From the NCBI GenBank assembly GCA_019116145.1, contig DXCG01000035.1:1-33241 (forward strand): 33,241 bases of DNA, in the 5' to 3' direction. The first letter of the stretch is position 1, and every line of letters begins with the position of its first letter. Shown one piece after another: positions 22,840-31,319 of this stretch. This DNA comes from Candidatus Phocaeicola gallistercoris. Its GTDB lineage: Bacteria > Bacteroidota > Bacteroidia > Bacteroidales > Bacteroidaceae. The position numbers were made by a program, and so were the translations under genes. Under the pieces are notes generated by a model that had not been told where the DNA came from, ran no database searches, and worked only from the letters and a program-made list of their open reading frames with translations.

Positions 22840-23811
22840 ATGGGATTTTTTAGTTTTTTTTCAAAAGAAAAGAAAGAAACATTAGACAAAGGCTTGTCGA
22901 AAACAAAAGAAAGCGTTTTTGGCAAGATAACACGTGCCATTGCTGGCAAGTCGAAAGTTGATGATGAAGTTTTAGATAATCTGGAAGAAGTTCTAATTAC
23001 CTCGGATGTAGGCGTAGAAACAACATTGAAAATCATCCAGCGTATAGAAAAAAGAGTTGCCAGTGATAAGTATGTCAATACCAATGAACTGAATAATATA
23101 TTGCGTGAGGAAATCGCTGCATTGTTAACAGAAAACAACTCAGTAGATGCAACCGATTTTGATGTACCCTCGGATGCCAAGCCTTATGTTATTATGGTAG
23201 TAGGTGTTAATGGCGTTGGAAAAACCACAACAATAGGAAAACTCGCTTATCAGTTTAAAAAAGCCGGAAAATCTGTTTGTTTGGGTGCGGCAGATACATT
23301 CCGTGCTGCGGCTGTAGAACAGCTCGATATTTGGGGACAACGTGTAGGAGTACCTGTTATTAAGCAAAGAATGGGAGCAGACCCGGCTTCTGTTGCATTT
23401 GACACTTTAAATTCAGCTGTAGCCAATAAAGTAGATGTTGTAATTATAGATACAGCCGGACGACTGCATAATAAAGTCGGATTAATGAACGAACTTACCA
23501 AAATAAAAAATGTGATGCAGAAAATTGTTCCTGAAGCACCACATGAAATTTTGTTGGTATTGGATGGCTCTACCGGACAAAATGCCTTCGAACAAGCCAA
23601 ACAGTTTACTTTGGCTACAGAAGTAAATGCCATGGCAGTTACAAAACTGGATGGAACAGCCAAAGGAGGAGTTGTTATAGGAATCTCCGATCAGTTTAAA
23701 ATACCGGTAAAATATATCGGTTTGGGTGAAGGGATGGAAGATTTGCAGATATTCCGCAGACGTGAGTTTGTTGATTCTTTATTTGGTACGGTAAGAGGAA
23801 CAGATGAATGA
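22840..23811 (+). CDS. ftsY: Signal recognition particle receptor FtsY
   Basis: SRP receptor GTPase that docks ribosome-SRP complexes at the inner membrane. 323 residues from the ATG at 22840 (a TTG two codons upstream is less likely). It has the N domain and the G domain with GVNGVGKTTTIGKLA (P-loop), DTFRAAAVEQL, DTAGRLHNKVGLMNEL and TKLDGTAKGG, and ends with GLGEGMEDLQIF. The acidic A domain of E. coli FtsY is nearly absent; only a short N-terminal stretch (MGFFSFFSKEKKET) precedes the NG core, giving an amphipathic membrane-binding helix. Its stop overlaps the rimO start in ATGA. Confidence 0.96.
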   Translation: MGFFSFFSKEKKETLDKGLSKTKESVFGKITRAIAGKSKVDDEVLDNLEEVLITSDVGVETTLKIIQRIEKRVASDKYVNTNELNNILREEIAALLTENNSVDATDFDVPSDAKPYVIMVVGVNGVGKTTTIGKLAYQFKKAGKSVCLGAADTFRAAAVEQLDIWGQRVGVPVIKQRMGADPASVAFDTLNSAVANKVDVVIIDTAGRLHNKVGLMNELTKIKNVMQKIVPEAPHEILLVLDGSTGQNAFEQAKQFTLATEVNAMAVTKLDGTAKGGVVIGISDQFKIPVKYIGLGEGMEDLQIFRRREFVDSLFGTVRGTDE

Positions 23812-25106
23812 GAAAAAATACCGTTGATATTATTACATTGGGTTGCTCTAAGAATTTGGTCGACTCGGAGAAGCTGATGAGGCAATTGGAGAAGAACGGG
23901 TATAAAGTAACTCACGATAGTAGCTGCCCGCAAGGGGAGATTGCTGTTATCAATACGTGTGGATTTATTGGCGATGCAAAAGAAGAATCCATTAATACGA
24001 TATTAGAGTTTTGTCAAGCCAAAGAAGAAGGAAGGTTGAAGCAATTGTACGTAATGGGCTGTTTGTCTGAACGTTATTTAAACGATTTACAAGTCGAAAT
24101 ACCTCAAGTTGATAAATTTTACGGGAAATTTAATTGGAGCGAATTATTGTCCGACTTAGGTAAAATCTATTATAAAGAAGATGCTATAGAGCGTCATCTC
24201 ACTACTCCGAAACATTATGCATATTTGAAAATTTCAGAAGGATGCAATCGGAAATGTGCTTATTGTGCTATTCCTATTATAACAGGGTCTCATATCTCCC
24301 GCCCGGTGGAGGAAATATTGAGTGAGGTTAAAGCGTTGGTAGCAAAAGGGGTAAAAGAGTTTCAAGTCATAGCGCAGGAATTGACATATTATGGTGTCGA
24401 TTTGTATAAAAAACAAATGCTTCCTGACCTGATAGAGCAGATGTCAGAAATTCCCGGAGTAAAATGGATTCGGTTGCATTATGCATATCCGGCACATTTT
24501 CCACAGGAACTGTTCCGTGTAATGCGTGAACATGATAATGTTTGTAAATATATGGATATTGCTTTGCAGCATATCAGCGATAATATGTTGCAACGTATGC
24601 ATCGTCACGTTACAAAGGAAGAAACGTATACGTTGATTGAGCAATTTAGGAAAGAAGTTCCAGGCATACATTTGCGTACTACATTAATGGTGGGATACCC
24701 CGGTGAAACAGAAATCGATTTTGAAGAGCTGAAAGAATTTGTTCGTAAAGTTCGTTTTGATCGGATGGGAGCTTTTGCTTATTCGGAAGAAGAAGGCACT
24801 TATTCGGCAAAACATTATAAAGATAATATACCGCAGGAAGTTAAGCAACAAAGGTTAGACGAACTGATGGCTATTCAACAAGAGATATCGAATGAATTGT
24901 CGCATGCAAAAATCGGGAAAGAATTTCAAGTAATCATCGACAGGAAAGAAGGCGATTATTACATCGGGCGTACTGAATTTGATTCCCCAGAAGTTGATCC
25001 TGAAGTGCTTATAAAACAAGAAGGCAAAACACTTCGGATTGGTTCATTCCATCGGGTAAAAGTGTACAATGCTGATGATTTCGATTTGTATGCTACAGTA
25101 ATCTGA
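23808..25106 (+). CDS. rimO: Ribosomal protein S12 methylthiotransferase RimO
   Basis: Radical SAM enzyme that adds a methylthio group to Asp of ribosomal protein S12. 432 residues. The UPF0004 domain has Cys13, Cys51 and Cys85 for the auxiliary cluster (TLGCSKNLVDSE, INTCGFI, VMGCLSER); the radical SAM core has Cys146, Cys150 and Cys153 (GCNRKCAYCAIP), and a C-terminal TRAM-like domain follows. The motif SRPVEEILSE and the VGYPGETEIDFEEL strand favour RimO over MiaB. The ATGA overlap with ftsY implies co-translation. Two HU-like genes follow at once. Confidence 0.95.
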   Translation: MRKNTVDIITLGCSKNLVDSEKLMRQLEKNGYKVTHDSSCPQGEIAVINTCGFIGDAKEESINTILEFCQAKEEGRLKQLYVMGCLSERYLNDLQVEIPQVDKFYGKFNWSELLSDLGKIYYKEDAIERHLTTPKHYAYLKISEGCNRKCAYCAIPIITGSHISRPVEEILSEVKALVAKGVKEFQVIAQELTYYGVDLYKKQMLPDLIEQMSEIPGVKWIRLHYAYPAHFPQELFRVMREHDNVCKYMDIALQHISDNMLQRMHRHVTKEETYTLIEQFRKEVPGIHLRTTLMVGYPGETEIDFEELKEFVRKVRFDRMGAFAYSEEEGTYSAKHYKDNIPQEVKQQRLDELMAIQQEISNELSHAKIGKEFQVIIDRKEGDYYIGRTEFDSPEVDPEVLIKQEGKTLRIGSFHRVKVYNADDFDLYATVI

Positions 25107-25113
25107 AAGACGT

Positions 25114-25407
25114 ATGAATAATAAAGAATTGACGGCGGAGTTGTCACGTAGATTGGGATATACAAATAAAGATGTAGAACGATTGTTGGGGTCGGTTGTT
25201 GATATCATAAGTTCTCAATTGCAGGAAAACAAGGTATTTACAATTCAAGGATTCGGTAATTTTTATGTGTGTAAAAAGAAAGAGCGTGTAACAGTGAATC
25301 CTGCTACCAAACAACGTTTTCTCATACCTCCACGCCTTGTGTTGTTATTTAAACCGGCAATTCCTTTCAAAGAAAAATTAAAAAATAAATCTACGGATGA
25401 ACGATAG
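25114..25407 (+). CDS. HU-like DNA-binding protein
   Basis: 97 residues, one HU/IHF domain: the helical dimerisation part (ELTAELSRRLGYTNKDVERLL) and the DNA-binding beta arm (FTIQGFGNFYVCKKKERVTV... NPATKQRF). It binds DNA as a dimer. The arm tip and C-terminal helix are less conserved than in canonical HU, so it may be specialised. It starts 7 bp after rimO and overlaps the next HU gene by 11 bp, implying coupled expression and perhaps a heterodimer. Confidence 0.88.
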   Translation: MNNKELTAELSRRLGYTNKDVERLLGSVVDIISSQLQENKVFTIQGFGNFYVCKKKERVTVNPATKQRFLIPPRLVLLFKPAIPFKEKLKNKSTDER

Positions 25408-25966
25408 GTTTACAGTGCAAGAGTTGATAGAGGCATTAACTCAACGTCATGACATGGAATTGGCTGATGCAGAAGCATTTGTCCATACCTTTTTTAAATT
25501 AATAGAAGAACGTTTGGAGTCCGACCGTTATGTGAAAATAAAAGGTTTGGGCACGTTTAAATTGGTTAATATCGATTCACGAGAGAGTATAGATGTAAAT
25601 ACCGGTAAACGGATAGAAATAAAAAGTCATAATCGCATTGTTTTTACTCCGGATAGCATCATGCGTAATTTAGTAAATAAACCATTTGCGCATTTCGAAA
25701 CTGTGCAATTAAATGAAAATACTTATTTTGATGATTTTGATAAGAATGAAAATCGGATGAATTCCGATGAAAATCCAAAAGAATCATCGCCTGTGGAAGA
25801 AGAATATATTGCAGTAAACAAAAACGATGTACATATTGAACCCATAAATGAAATCTTGCCTTTCGATGAAGAAAAACATAAAAAGATGTGGCCGTATATT
25901 GTTATTTCTATTTTTATAGGAGCCTGTATCGGTGGTTTGGGTGTATGGCTTTTTATGGGGCTCTGA
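25397..25966 (+). CDS. HU-like protein with a C-terminal membrane anchor
   Basis: 189 residues. The HU/IHF-like domain covers about 1-95 (TVQELIEALTQRHDMELADA, KIKGLGTFKLVNIDSRESID, NTGKRIEIKSHNRIVF). A linker of about 65 acidic residues follows, then a single hydrophobic helix at about 165-187 (YIVISIFIGACIGGLGVWLF) after a basic KHKKMW. There is no signal peptide, so the HU domain should stay in the cytosol and the tail sit in the inner membrane. This would tether DNA, or an HU partner, to the membrane. The start is placed inside the preceding gene's last codons (11-bp overlap). Confidence 0.85.
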   Translation: MNDRFTVQELIEALTQRHDMELADAEAFVHTFFKLIEERLESDRYVKIKGLGTFKLVNIDSRESIDVNTGKRIEIKSHNRIVFTPDSIMRNLVNKPFAHFETVQLNENTYFDDFDKNENRMNSDENPKESSPVEEEYIAVNKNDVHIEPINEILPFDEEKHKKMWPYIVISIFIGACIGGLGVWLFMGL

Positions 25967-25991
25967 CATTTTTTCTTATTTTGTTATTTAA

Positions 25992-26016
25992 AAAATCTTT
26001 AGCCCTATAAGATTTT
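25992..26016 (+). terminator. Weak hairpin after the HU pair
   Basis: AAAATCTT (25992-25999) pairs with AAGATTTT (26009-26016) around a 9-nt loop. No T run follows directly, but a second small hairpin (AACG/CGTT) with a T run ends near 26041. The terminator call is tentative. Confidence 0.35.
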
Positions 26017-26053
26017 AATAACGAACAAAGGCGTTTTTTTTAATAAAATTTAG

Positions 26054-26084
26054 TTGTGCCTGTTAATATAATGCTGTATTTTTG
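26054..26084 (+). promoter_or_regulatory. Promoter of moxR
   Basis: TTG at 26054-26056, a 20-nt spacer and TATTTTTG at 26077-26084, 69 nt before the moxR ATG. Confidence 0.6.
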
Positions 26085-26153
26085 GGTTCGAAAAATCTTT
26101 CGAAAAGAATAGAAAAACATAGGAATAGAAAAAATTAAAAAAATAGAAAAATT

Positions 26154-27149
26154 ATGGCTGAAACAATTGACATTCGTGAACTGAATGAACGTATTGAGCG
26201 TCAAAGTGCATTTGTTACAAATCTGGTAACAGGAATGGATCAGGTTATTGTAGGGCAAAAGCATCTTATCGAGTCTTTATTAATCGGTTTATTGTCCGAT
26301 GGACACATCTTGCTGGAAGGTGTTCCGGGATTGGCAAAAACGTTGGCTATAAAGACATTGGCATCGCTTATTGATTCGAAATATAGTCGTGTGCAGTTTA
26401 CTCCCGATTTGCTGCCTGCCGATATCATCGGTACTATGATATACAATCAGAAAGAAGAACAGTTTGTAGCAAACAAAGGTCCTATTTTCGCCAATTTTGT
26501 TTTGGCAGATGAAATAAACCGTGCTCCGGCTAAGGTACAGAGTGCTTTACTTGAAGCCATGCAAGAACGTCAGGTTACATTAGGAAAAGAAACATATCGT
26601 TTACCAGAACCATTCTTGGTAATGGCTACCCAAAACCCTATTGAGCAAGAAGGTACCTATCCGTTGCCTGAGGCACAAGTCGACCGTTTCATGTTGAAAG
26701 TTGTCATCGATTATCCGAAATTGGAAGAAGAGAAAAAAATTATTCGTCAGAACATTTCCGGAGAAAAGATAGAGGTTCGTCCTATCATTAAGGCTGAAGA
26801 TATTATAGAAGCCCGCAAGGTTGTCAGACAAGTATACCTTGACGAGAAAATCGAACAATACATCACCGATATTGTTTTTGCTACCCGATATCCGGAACGT
26901 TACGATTTGAAAGACCTGAAAGACTTAATAGGATTTGGAGGTTCGCCGCGTGCTTCTATTAACTTAGCTTTGGCGGCACGCAGTTATGCCTTTATCAAAC
27001 GCAGAGGATATGTCATTCCGGAAGATGTGCGAGCTGTTGCTCATGACGTTCTTCGTCATCGTATCGGGTTGACTTATGAAGCTGAAGCTACCAATGTTAC
27101 TTCCGATGAAATCGTAAGCAAGATATTAAATAAGGTAGAAGTGCCTTAA
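26154..27149 (+). CDS. moxR: MoxR-family AAA+ ATPase
   Basis: 331 residues. AAA+ chaperone-like ATPase of the MoxR group, which often acts with VWA-domain proteins in assembling or activating other complexes. Walker A is GVPGLAKT at residues 56-63; Walker B is VLADEINR, followed by APAKVQSALLEAMQE, the sensor-like NPIEQEGTYPLPEAQVDRF, and the lid helix GGSPRASINLALAARS. Start and length are normal. It is the first gene of the classical moxR-DUF58-Bat arrangement, but here it ends in its own terminator (27135-27169). Confidence 0.95.
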   Translation: MAETIDIRELNERIERQSAFVTNLVTGMDQVIVGQKHLIESLLIGLLSDGHILLEGVPGLAKTLAIKTLASLIDSKYSRVQFTPDLLPADIIGTMIYNQKEEQFVANKGPIFANFVLADEINRAPAKVQSALLEAMQERQVTLGKETYRLPEPFLVMATQNPIEQEGTYPLPEAQVDRFMLKVVIDYPKLEEEKKIIRQNISGEKIEVRPIIKAEDIIEARKVVRQVYLDEKIEQYITDIVFATRYPERYDLKDLKDLIGFGGSPRASINLALAARSYAFIKRRGYVIPEDVRAVAHDVLRHRIGLTYEAEATNVTSDEIVSKILNKVEVP

Positions 27150-27169
27150 TGTGCACCTCTACTTTTTTT
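27135..27169 (+). terminator. Intrinsic terminator overlapping the end of moxR
   Basis: GTAGAAGTGC (27135-27144) pairs with GCACCTCTAC (27153-27162) with one mismatch around an 8-nt loop and is followed by seven T. The left arm lies in the last codons of moxR and the stop codon lies in the loop. Confidence 0.7.
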
Positions 27170-27198
27170 GCTATCGGGTAACGGTGGACATAATTTTG
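27167..27198 (+). promoter_or_regulatory. Promoter of the DUF58-bat genes
   Basis: TTTG at 27167-27170, a 20-nt spacer and TAATTTTG at 27191-27198 match the Bacteroidota consensus. The -33 box coincides with the end of the terminator's T run. The DUF58 start codon is 67 nt downstream of the -7 box. Confidence 0.65.
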
Positions 27199-27205
27199 AA
27201 AAAAA

Positions 27206-27228
27206 TCCCACAAGAAAAAATGGTGGGA
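27206..27228 (+). promoter_or_regulatory. Leader hairpin upstream of the DUF58 gene
   Basis: TCCCAC (27206-27211) pairs with GTGGGA (27223-27228) around an A-rich 11-nt loop, within the expected 5' leader. Role unknown; it may be a chance palindrome. Confidence 0.3.
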
Positions 27229-27264
27229 CATGAACAGTTATGAGTGAGAGCTAAATAGAGAAGA

Positions 27265-28134
27265 ATGGAAACAAGTGAACTATTAAAGCGTGTACGCCAA
27301 ATTGAAATAAAAACACGGGGACTTTCGAATAACATATTCGCCGGTCTGTATCATTCTGCTTTTAAAGGTAGAGGTATGGCATTTTCTGAAGTTCGCGAAT
27401 ATCAATATGGTGATGACATACGTGATATAGATTGGAATGTAACAGCCCGTTTTGACAAACCTTATGTAAAAGTATTTGAAGAAGAACGAGAACTGACGGT
27501 AATGTTGTTGGTCGATGTCTCGAATAGTTTGGATTTTGGTACAGTAAAACAATTCAAACGGGATATGGTAGCCGAAATAGCAGCTACATTAGCATTTTCA
27601 GCCATTCAAAACAACGATAAAATTGGGGTGATTTTTTTCTCTGATCGTATAGAAAAATTTATTCCTCCTAAAAAAGGACGTAAGCATATTTTGTATGTCA
27701 TTCGTGAATTGCTCGATTTTAAGGCTCAAGGATCGAGAACAAACATACAATGTGCCATTGAATATTTGACAAATGCGCTTAAGAAACGTTGTACTGCTTT
27801 CATATTGAGTGATTTCATTGATGACCACGATTATAAAAATGCATTGACAATCGCAAACAGGAAACACGATGTCGTTGCTGTACAGGTTTACGACAAACGT
27901 TTGGAAGTGTTGCCCGATGTGGGATTAATGAAAGTACGTGATGCGGAAACGGGGCATGAACAATGGATTGATACATCATCGAAAACATTGCGCAATGCGC
28001 ATCATGTATGGTGGCAATCGCGTTTAGATAGGTTGAACGATGTATTTACACATAGTAATGTAGATTTTGTTTCGGTACGTACAGATCAAGATTATGTAAA
28101 AGCATTACTGAACTTATTTGCTAAACGAAATTAA
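27265..28134 (+). CDS. DUF58 family protein (VWA-like, Bat operon)
   Basis: 289 residues, no signal peptide or membrane segment. The DUF58 signature is clear: FKGRGMAFSEVREYQYGDD, RDIDWNVTARFDKPYVK and FEEERELTVMLLVDVSNSLD. The last part is a von Willebrand A-like fold with a DVSNS metal-ion site. DUF58 proteins stand next to MoxR and Bat proteins and are thought to act with MoxR in complex assembly, in an unknown way. The gene is the first of the unit that follows the promoter at 27167; the next gene starts 7 bp after its stop. Confidence 0.93.
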   Translation: METSELLKRVRQIEIKTRGLSNNIFAGLYHSAFKGRGMAFSEVREYQYGDDIRDIDWNVTARFDKPYVKVFEEERELTVMLLVDVSNSLDFGTVKQFKRDMVAEIAATLAFSAIQNNDKIGVIFFSDRIEKFIPPKKGRKHILYVIRELLDFKAQGSRTNIQCAIEYLTNALKKRCTAFILSDFIDDHDYKNALTIANRKHDVVAVQVYDKRLEVLPDVGLMKVRDAETGHEQWIDTSSKTLRNAHHVWWQSRLDRLNDVFTHSNVDFVSVRTDQDYVKALLNLFAKRN

Positions 28135-28141
28135 AGAAACT

Positions 28142-29245
28142 ATGAAATTGGTTTTATTACAAAAAAGCGGGAAATATATAAAAACAGGCATTTTTTTATT
28201 GAGTTTGCTGTTGTGCAGGAGCTATGCACAGGCACAAGTCTCTGTAGAAGCTACAATCGACTCTTTGCAGATATTGATTGGAGAACAGGCAAAAATAAAA
28301 CTGGAGGTAAGTATGGATGCAAATTCCAACTTCCAATTGCCTTTGTTTCACGATACAATTATAACAGGAGTAGAGATTATAGATGTAGCAAAGCCCGATA
28401 CACAACAACTGAATGATAAGAAACGTTGGTTGGTTACACAAGAATATACAGTAACATCGTTCGATTCGGCACTGTATTACTTACCGCCGTTTCAAGTAAA
28501 AGTCGATAATGAATCTTACCATTCGAAAGCTTTGGCATTGAAAGTTTATTCTGTTCCGGTAGATACATTGCATCCCGATCAGTTCTTCGGACCGAAAGAT
28601 ATTCGTGAAATCCCCATCAGATGGGAAGATGTGGCTTCCATGGTTTATGCATTCATTATCATGATTGTATTGGGGATATTGGTGGCGTTCCTTATCATTC
28701 GCTATGTCGATAATAAACCAATTATAAAAATTATAAAGATAGAGCCTAAGCTGCCTCCTCATCAGGTCGCAATGAAAAAAATAGAGGAAATAAAAGCTGA
28801 TAAGAAAATTCAGCGTGAAGACCCGAAATTATATTATACGGAACTGACCGATGCGCTTCGCGTTTACATAAAAGACCGCTTTGGTTTTAATGCAATGGAG
28901 ATGACGTCTTCGGAAATCATTGAGAGATTATTGAATGAAAAAGACCAGAAATCGATCAGTGATTTAAAATTGTTGTTCGAAACATCCGATTTGGTCAAGT
29001 TTGCCAAACATCACCCTATGATGAATGAAAACGACATGAATCTGGTCAACGCAATCGATTTTATTAATCAGACAAAAGTTGAAGAAGAACCTAACGCAAA
29101 GAAAGGACCCACTGAAATCAAAGTTGAAGAAAAACGATCCAAGCAAGGACGTATCATATTGTTGTGTTGTATTATATCGGCAGGCATCGGGGTTGTTGTT
29201 GCTTTGTATGTGGCTATTCGCCGTATAATAGACCTTTTCTTTTAA
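28142..29245 (+). CDS. Exported membrane protein of the Bat operon (DUF4381-like)
   Basis: 367 residues from the ATG at 28142; an upstream in-frame TTG at 28118 would overlap the DUF58 gene and break the signal peptide. A signal peptide runs to SYAQAQ (about residue 32). A periplasmic beta-rich domain (about 33-165) resembles the repeats of BatD. Then come a membrane helix (about 172-197), a cytosolic segment with LYYTELTDALRVYIKDRFGF and a final membrane helix (about 340-365). The helix-plus-cytosolic segment resembles DUF4381, which occupies this position (between DUF58 and the VWA genes) in proteobacterial operons. The molecular role is unknown. Confidence 0.8.
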   Translation: MKLVLLQKSGKYIKTGIFLLSLLLCRSYAQAQVSVEATIDSLQILIGEQAKIKLEVSMDANSNFQLPLFHDTIITGVEIIDVAKPDTQQLNDKKRWLVTQEYTVTSFDSALYYLPPFQVKVDNESYHSKALALKVYSVPVDTLHPDQFFGPKDIREIPIRWEDVASMVYAFIIMIVLGILVAFLIIRYVDNKPIIKIIKIEPKLPPHQVAMKKIEEIKADKKIQREDPKLYYTELTDALRVYIKDRFGFNAMEMTSSEIIERLLNEKDQKSISDLKLLFETSDLVKFAKHHPMMNENDMNLVNAIDFINQTKVEEEPNAKKGPTEIKVEEKRSKQGRIILLCCIISAGIGVVVALYVAIRRIIDLFF

Positions 29246-29264
29246 TTTTAAATGAGATAGGAAT

Positions 29265-30263
29265 ATGATTTTTGCAAATATTGAATATTTGTTTCTGCTT
29301 ATTTTATTGATACCCTACATCGTATGGTATTGCATGCGGCGGAAAAAAACGGAGCCTACTATACAGGTATCTACCACACGTATGTATATGAACGTTCCGA
29401 AAAACTGGAAAATTTATTTTTTGCATGCACCTTTTGTGTTACGTGTTGTTGCTTTCGTCATGATAGTTTTGGTACTGGCACGTCCGCAAACTACCGATAA
29501 TTGGCAAAACTCGGAAATAGAAGGTATAGACATCATGTTGGCTGTGGATGTATCGACCACTATGCTGGCAGAAGATTTGAAACCCAATCGACTGGAAGCT
29601 GCCAAACAGGTGGCAGCCGAATTTATAAATGGTCGTCCGAATGATAATATCGGGCTGACAATCTTTGCGGGAGAATCGTTTACACAATGTCCGTTAACAA
29701 TCGATCACTCTGTATTGTTGAATTTATTTAATAGTATAAAAGGAGATATTGCCCAACGCGGATTGATAGAAGACGGAACTGCCATTGGAATGGGGCTTGC
29801 CAATGCTATCAGCCGTTTGAAAGACAGTAAAGCAAAATCGAAGGTCATTATTTTACTTACCGATGGGAATAATAACAGGGGAGATATCTCTCCGCTGACG
29901 GCTGCCGAAATAGCCAAGCAGTTCGGTATTCGTGTTTACACCATTGGTGTAGGAACAAATGGTACGGCACCATATCCGATGCCTACACTTGCAGGTGTCC
30001 AGTATGTGAATGTACCAGTAGAAATAGATGAACAAACCCTTACGCAGATAGCAGCTTCTACAAATGGAAACTATTTTCGTGCAACCAGTAATTCGAAGCT
30101 GAAGGAAGTTTATAATGAAATTGATAAACTTGAAAAAACAAAATTAAACGTAAAAGAGTTCAGTAAACGCGAGGAAGCATATATGCCATACGCTTTAGTT
30201 GCTTTCTTGTGTATTTTGCTGGATTTGATTTTACGGAATACATTATTAAAACGAATTCCATAA
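29265..30263 (+). CDS. batA: BatA, VWA-domain membrane protein
   Basis: 332 residues. Two N-terminal membrane helices (about 7-24, 56-73) and one at the C-terminus (about 307-326) enclose a von Willebrand A domain. The MIDAS motif is Asp95-Val-Ser97-Thr-Thr99 in AVDVSTTM, with Thr in place of the usual last Ser; the other MIDAS positions are in IEDGTAIGMG and LLTDGNNNRGD. BatA belongs to the Bacteroides aerotolerance operon first described in B. fragilis. It is 19 bp downstream of the DUF4381-like gene and 15 bp upstream of batB, its paralogue. Confidence 0.93.
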   Translation: MIFANIEYLFLLILLIPYIVWYCMRRKKTEPTIQVSTTRMYMNVPKNWKIYFLHAPFVLRVVAFVMIVLVLARPQTTDNWQNSEIEGIDIMLAVDVSTTMLAEDLKPNRLEAAKQVAAEFINGRPNDNIGLTIFAGESFTQCPLTIDHSVLLNLFNSIKGDIAQRGLIEDGTAIGMGLANAISRLKDSKAKSKVIILLTDGNNNRGDISPLTAAEIAKQFGIRVYTIGVGTNGTAPYPMPTLAGVQYVNVPVEIDEQTLTQIAASTNGNYFRATSNSKLKEVYNEIDKLEKTKLNVKEFSKREEAYMPYALVAFLCILLDLILRNTLLKRIP

Positions 30264-30278
30264 AAAAGCAAAAAGATT

Positions 30279-31298
30279 ATGTTTCGATTTGGAGAACCTA
30301 TATTTTTATATCTTCTGATTATAGTACCCGTATTGATCGGACTATTTTTATATGCTAATTATCGTCGACGTAAAAAAATACGCATATATGGCGACCCTAT
30401 ACTATTAGCACGCTTAATGCCTGATATCTCATTGTATCGGCCGGCTGTAAAGTTTTGGTTGGTATTAGCTGCATTGGTCATGATGATATTTGTTATGGCA
30501 CGTCCACAGTTTGGGGCAAAAATGGAAACCGTAAAACGACAGGGAGTGGAAACGGTAGTGGCTTTGGATATATCCAATTCAATGTTGGCACAGGATGTTA
30601 CTCCAAGCAGACTGGAAAAGGCAAAGAAACTGATATCTCGATTGGTTGAGACATTCAATAACGACAAGGTTGCATTGATTGTATTTGCTGGAGAATCTTT
30701 TACACAGTTGCCTATTACCAGCGATTATATTTCTGCAAAAATGTTTCTGGAAACAATTTCGCCTTCTTTAATTTCCACACAAGGAACCGATATTCGCGGT
30801 GCAATCGATTTGGCAATGAAAAGTTTTACTCCTAAGGAGGGCGTGGGACGAGCTATTGTCTTGATTACCGATGGTGAAAACCACGAAGGTGGAGCCATAG
30901 AAGCAGCTCAAGAGGCTGCTAAGAAAGGTGTTCGCGTTTTTGTATTGGGAATAGGATCGCCAGAAGGAGCACCAATTCCTACAGAAACGTCTAACGAATT
31001 CCGGCGTGATAAAGAAGGTAACGTGGTTGTTACGCGTTTAAACGAAAAAATGTGTCAGGAAATAGCTCAGGCAGGAAATGGTGTATATGTACGAGTTGAT
31101 AACACTAATAATGCCGAACGAGTACTGAACAATGAAATCGACAAATTGGCAAAATCGGAGGTGGAAACACAGGTATTTACTGAATACGATGAACAATTTC
31201 AAGTCTTGGCATGGTTGGCTTTGGTTTTGTTGATTATCGATGTCTTAATTTTATATCGTAAGAATCCGCTTTTTAAAAATGTCAGACTTTTTAAATAA
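30279..31298 (+). CDS. batB: BatB, VWA-domain membrane protein
   Basis: 339 residues with the same layout as BatA: membrane helices at about 8-26 and 58-74, a VWA domain, and a C-terminal helix at about 309-327. The MIDAS motif Asp97-Ile-Ser99-Asn-Ser101 is canonical, followed by GTDIRGAIDLAMKS and VLITDGENHEGG. It is paralogous to BatA and probably acts with it in the inner membrane with the VWA domain outside. Followed 21 bp later by batC. Confidence 0.93.
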   Translation: MFRFGEPIFLYLLIIVPVLIGLFLYANYRRRKKIRIYGDPILLARLMPDISLYRPAVKFWLVLAALVMMIFVMARPQFGAKMETVKRQGVETVVALDISNSMLAQDVTPSRLEKAKKLISRLVETFNNDKVALIVFAGESFTQLPITSDYISAKMFLETISPSLISTQGTDIRGAIDLAMKSFTPKEGVGRAIVLITDGENHEGGAIEAAQEAAKKGVRVFVLGIGSPEGAPIPTETSNEFRRDKEGNVVVTRLNEKMCQEIAQAGNGVYVRVDNTNNAERVLNNEIDKLAKSEVETQVFTEYDEQFQVLAWLALVLLIIDVLILYRKNPLFKNVRLFK

Positions 31299-31319
31299 GA
31301 ATTAAGTAAAAACAAACGT

